Of a DNA stretch of 64,000 nt, positions 62,501-64,000 are shown piece after piece. The stretch is from Triplophysa rosa (lineage: Eukaryota; Chordata; Actinopteri; Cypriniformes; Nemacheilidae): NCBI RefSeq assembly GCF_024868665.1, contig NC_079898.1, positions 10,787,458 through 10,851,457 of the forward strand, written 5' to 3'. Each line of letters starts with the position of its first letter. Position 1 is the stretch's first letter. Below the pieces are notes generated by a model. That model saw nothing but the letters and a program-made list of their open reading frames with translations. It did not search any database and was not told where the DNA came from. The position numbers were made by a program, and so were the translations under genes.

Positions 62501-62643
62501 AACTTCAGACTCTCTGGTCCCTCTGTCTGAGACGTTGGTGTGGGGTTTGAGCGCACTGGGGGTGTGGTTTGGGCAAAGCATGATGGGATCCAAGCACTGA
62601 GTAAGAAGACAACAATGTGTCTACACCAATAAGACTGTTCCAT
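50513..62643 (-). CDS. loxl3b: Lysyl oxidase-like 3 (four SRCR domains and LOX catalytic domain)
   Basis: Exons, from the start: 62319-62643, 60419-60582, 59644-59855, 57640-57714, 57193-57400, 56905-57085, 55070-55224, 53804-53974 or 53318-53473, 52445-52604, 51421-51664, 51173-51288, 50944-51080, 50746-50857, 50513-50586. They give 777 or 772 residues (human LOXL3: 753). A signal peptide ([16 protein letters not shown]) leads to four SRCR domains (for example [56 protein letters not shown]) and the LOX domain. The copper site is [14 protein letters not shown]. The quinone cofactor should form from Lys in TDVKPGNY or its neighbour and a downstream Tyr, as in the family. LOXL3 is a secreted amine oxidase that cross-links collagen and elastin. 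The letter b follows zebrafish naming; which fish paralogue it is remains unproven. Confidence 0.94.
52985..53027. mobile_element. Right-end remnant of the TTAA family
   Basis: The text atttgtttttgggtgaact followed by gattctttaagag matches the right end of the agggatagttcac family. The rest of the element is not recognisable. It lies in a loxl3b intron. Confidence 0.55.
53318..53473 (-). other. loxl3b: Alternative loxl3b exon (SRCR4, form 2)
   Basis: 52 codons, phase 0 at both ends, acceptor tgctttcag, donor gtgagt. It encodes [40 protein letters not shown] and [11 protein letters not shown], the first half of SRCR domain 4. It is a clear homologue of the exon at 53804-53974, about 330 bases upstream in the gene. 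Splicing to exon 52445-52604 preserves the frame with either exon. Confidence 0.88.
53804..53974 (-). other. loxl3b: Alternative loxl3b exon (SRCR4, form 1)
   Basis: 57 codons, phase 0 at both ends, acceptor gccctgctcag, donor gtagga. It encodes [40 protein letters not shown] and [13 protein letters not shown], closest to the single human LOXL3 exon ([10 protein letters not shown]). Its weaker donor, compared with form 2, may matter for exon choice. Confidence 0.88.
54469..54756. mobile_element. TTAA-family element in a loxl3b intron
   Basis: Begins aggaatagttcaccccccc after TTAA (54465-54468) and ends ggagaactatcctt. Middle sequence acacaaaagaagatattttg is family-typical. The right flank is tcaa rather than TTAA, so it has diverged slightly. 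Confidence 0.7.
60686..62291 (+). mobile_element. Complete Tc1 transposon with intact transposase
   Basis: 1,606 bases, ends caaacccgattccaaaaaag and its exact reverse complement, TA at 60684-60685 and 62292-62293. The inverted repeats are nearly perfect for the first ~50 bases and recognisable for about 200. It lies in loxl3b intron 1 of the coding region (60583-62318), antisense to the gene, and makes up over 90% of that intron. Confidence 0.95.
61049..62071 (+). CDS. Tc1-family transposase, apparently intact
   Basis: 340 residues from the Met at 61049 ([20 protein letters not shown]), the usual length for Tc1 transposases; an upstream in-frame Met at 60968 would add 27 residues that look unlike the family. 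Residues 1-110 hold two helix-turn-helix units ([38 protein letters not shown]) with a GQGRKT hook between. The catalytic DD34E triad is Asp154 ([10 protein letters not shown]), Asp244 (FQHDNARPH) and Glu279 ([12 protein letters not shown]), with 34 residues between the last two. It cuts and pastes its own element into TA sites. There are no stops or frameshifts, so the copy is recent or recently active. Activity itself is not shown by sequence. Confidence 0.93.
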   Translation: MGRGSPIPPMLRRKIVEQYQKGVSQRKIAKSLKLSSSTVHNIIQRFRESGTISVRKGQGRKTILDARDLRALRRHCITYRNATVMEITTWAQEYFQKTLSVNTIHRAIRRCRLKLYRSKKKPYLNMIQKRRRFLWAKAHLKWTVAKWKTVLWSDESKFEVLFGKLGRHVIRTKEDKDNPSCYQRSVQKPASLMVWGCMSACGMGSLHIWKGTINAERYIQVLEQHMLPSRRRLFQGRPCIFQHDNARPHTASITTSWLRRRRIRVLKWPACSPDLSPIENIWRIIKRKMRQRRPKTVEQLEACIRQEWDNIPIPKLEQLVSSVPRRLQTVIKRRGDATQW

Positions 62644-63496
62644 GTGTGTCTGTAATGAGGAGAACAGAAAGAAAAGTTTGAACACTTGAGGACCGACAAA
62701 AGCATAGTTAGTGAGATTTATCAACGGATCAGAGGGCTGTACATGTATCCTAAATTCCCAACATACTTTGGGGCACCTACAGCATTGTAACATGGTTGAT
62801 TATGACAAGGACATTAACTGTCTCTGACATACTGCACAAACTACATGCACACATACTCTACCCCGTACTTTAATGTGCAAGTACTTATTTGAACACCATG
62901 CGCTATGTTTTACAAAACATGACCTTTATGAAAATGAACCATGGTATCCTGGTTTTATTTGTAGTAAAACCAAAGTAGGCCTACAATACTTACAACAAAA
63001 AACCCATTGGCACGTGACATTTGATGTCAAAACTTGAAGTATAAACTCTCACAGATTGTATCTATTACCAATACATCGAACCATCTGTTTATACTTTCCT
63101 TAGTGATAGTCCAGACATCAGAAAAATATCAGTCTATGCACAAGTTTCCTAATTAAAAACATAGCCTACATATGTTATGGATGTGACCGAAAGACAACAT
63201 ATACTTTATAGGATTTCTGTGAATTAAAATGGACAAACAAGAAGCAATAATGGAAAAAGGATGGCTCTAGAACATAAAATAGTTGTTAAATAGTTGTTAT
63301 ATTTTAATTTTAATGTGCCCATTTAAATATGGACCGTTATGCAATAAAAAATGCTTTATAACTATAAGAGAGACTTCACATCAGGGACGGAGTATGCCTT
63401 CAATGGGACCCGGGGCCAGTTACCTCCAAGGCTCCCCTCGAACAATTTTTCTGTTCTTTCCTTTAGCTGCACATTCACAGTTATAGAAAGTGAAAG
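62644..63496. other. Region upstream of the loxl3b start codon
   Basis: Non-coding; it should contain the loxl3b 5' UTR and perhaps its promoter or first intron. A small palindrome-like text (aaccatggtatcctggttttatttg) near 62938 resembles the repeat at 40.1 kb. No further exon is recognised. Confidence 0.4.
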
Positions 63497-63500
63497 TTAA

Positions 63501-64000
63501 AGGGATACTTTACTACCAAATCAAAATTTCCACATGTTTTCAGGCAGATGACGCAGGTGTGTCGAACGTTACATTTTTCGTTTTGTTCCAATAGGATAGT
63601 GTCTACTCTGGCGGGAGTTTCGTCACCGTCATTTGCCGGAAAAACAAGCCTCTGGTTCACGCGTATTCGAGAGATGATGGAAGCTAGACATCAACATTAA
63701 TAGCGCTGTCAATATAGATATTTCTCTTAGCTTCGATTCGCTTCAGAAGACCTTTGTTAAGACCACGGAGCTGTGTCGAGCAGTTCTTTGATCGATGGAT
63801 GCACTTTTTGGAGCTTCAAAAAGTCAACACCCATTCACTCCCATTCTACCACTTGGAAGTAAAATGATACGTGGTATTATAACTCCGACTGCATTATTCT
63901 TCAAGAAGAAAACCATATTCAGTTAGGATCTCTTGAGGGTGAGTAAAACATGGGGAAATTTTGAAGATGACAATGAATATTAAAACCGTTCTCGCTCTGC
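63501..64000. mobile_element. Second TTAA-bounded repeat type, reaching the window edge
   Basis: Starts agggatactttactaccaaa after TTAA (63497-63500). Near the right edge, gtgagtaaaacatggggaaa and ttttgaagatgacaatgaa are near reverse complements of the left end's text (aatttccacatgttttc). The closing end is decayed or outside the window. It is non-coding. Confidence 0.5.

Overview
This window is nuclear DNA of a bony fish, most likely a cyprinid (Danio- or carp-like). It holds spliced vertebrate genes with GT-AG introns, AATAAA poly(A) signals and many short transposon relics of types I know from cyprinid genomes. I placed exon borders by hand from reading frame, phase and splice sites; every multi-exon model below keeps phase throughout.

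Layout. Left edge (+): a GRXCR1-like first exon whose glutaredoxin exons are not found. Then three genes in tandem on the minus strand: yipf7 (3.6-4.8 kb), bbof1 (6.4-9.9 kb) and the large centrosomal/ciliary gene alms1 (10.6-23.4 kb). From 25.1 to 28.5 kb a repeat carries a LINE that itself carries a solo LTR. Then four genes on the plus strand: ttc31 (29.8-35.6 kb), a tail-less type IV-like intermediate filament gene (36.7-38.5 kb), mrps26 (40.4-41.7 kb) and htra2 (44.5-48.5 kb). The right end is loxl3b on the minus strand (50.5-62.6 kb), tail to tail with htra2.

The alms1, ttc31, htra2 and loxl3 group matches the gene content of human 2p13. The grxcr1/yipf7 pair matches human 4p13 and bbof1 human 14q24, so the left part is a different syntenic block. 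The genes are not an operon. Two ciliary/centrosomal genes (alms1, bbof1) and two mitochondrial genes (mrps26, htra2) happen to lie close together.

Mobile DNA: one Tc1 transposon with an intact transposase in a loxl3b intron; a second, broken Tc1; several hAT-type elements with exact 8-bp target duplications, one still carrying a BED-finger reading frame; and many elements bounded by TTAA. The observations I rate highest are a duplicated pair of phase 0-0 exons in loxl3b that look mutually exclusive, the TPR-UBA-RRM-CCCH architecture of ttc31, and the GRXCR1-like gene without a glutaredoxin domain. I saw no CRISPR array, rRNA, tRNA or prokaryote-type system.
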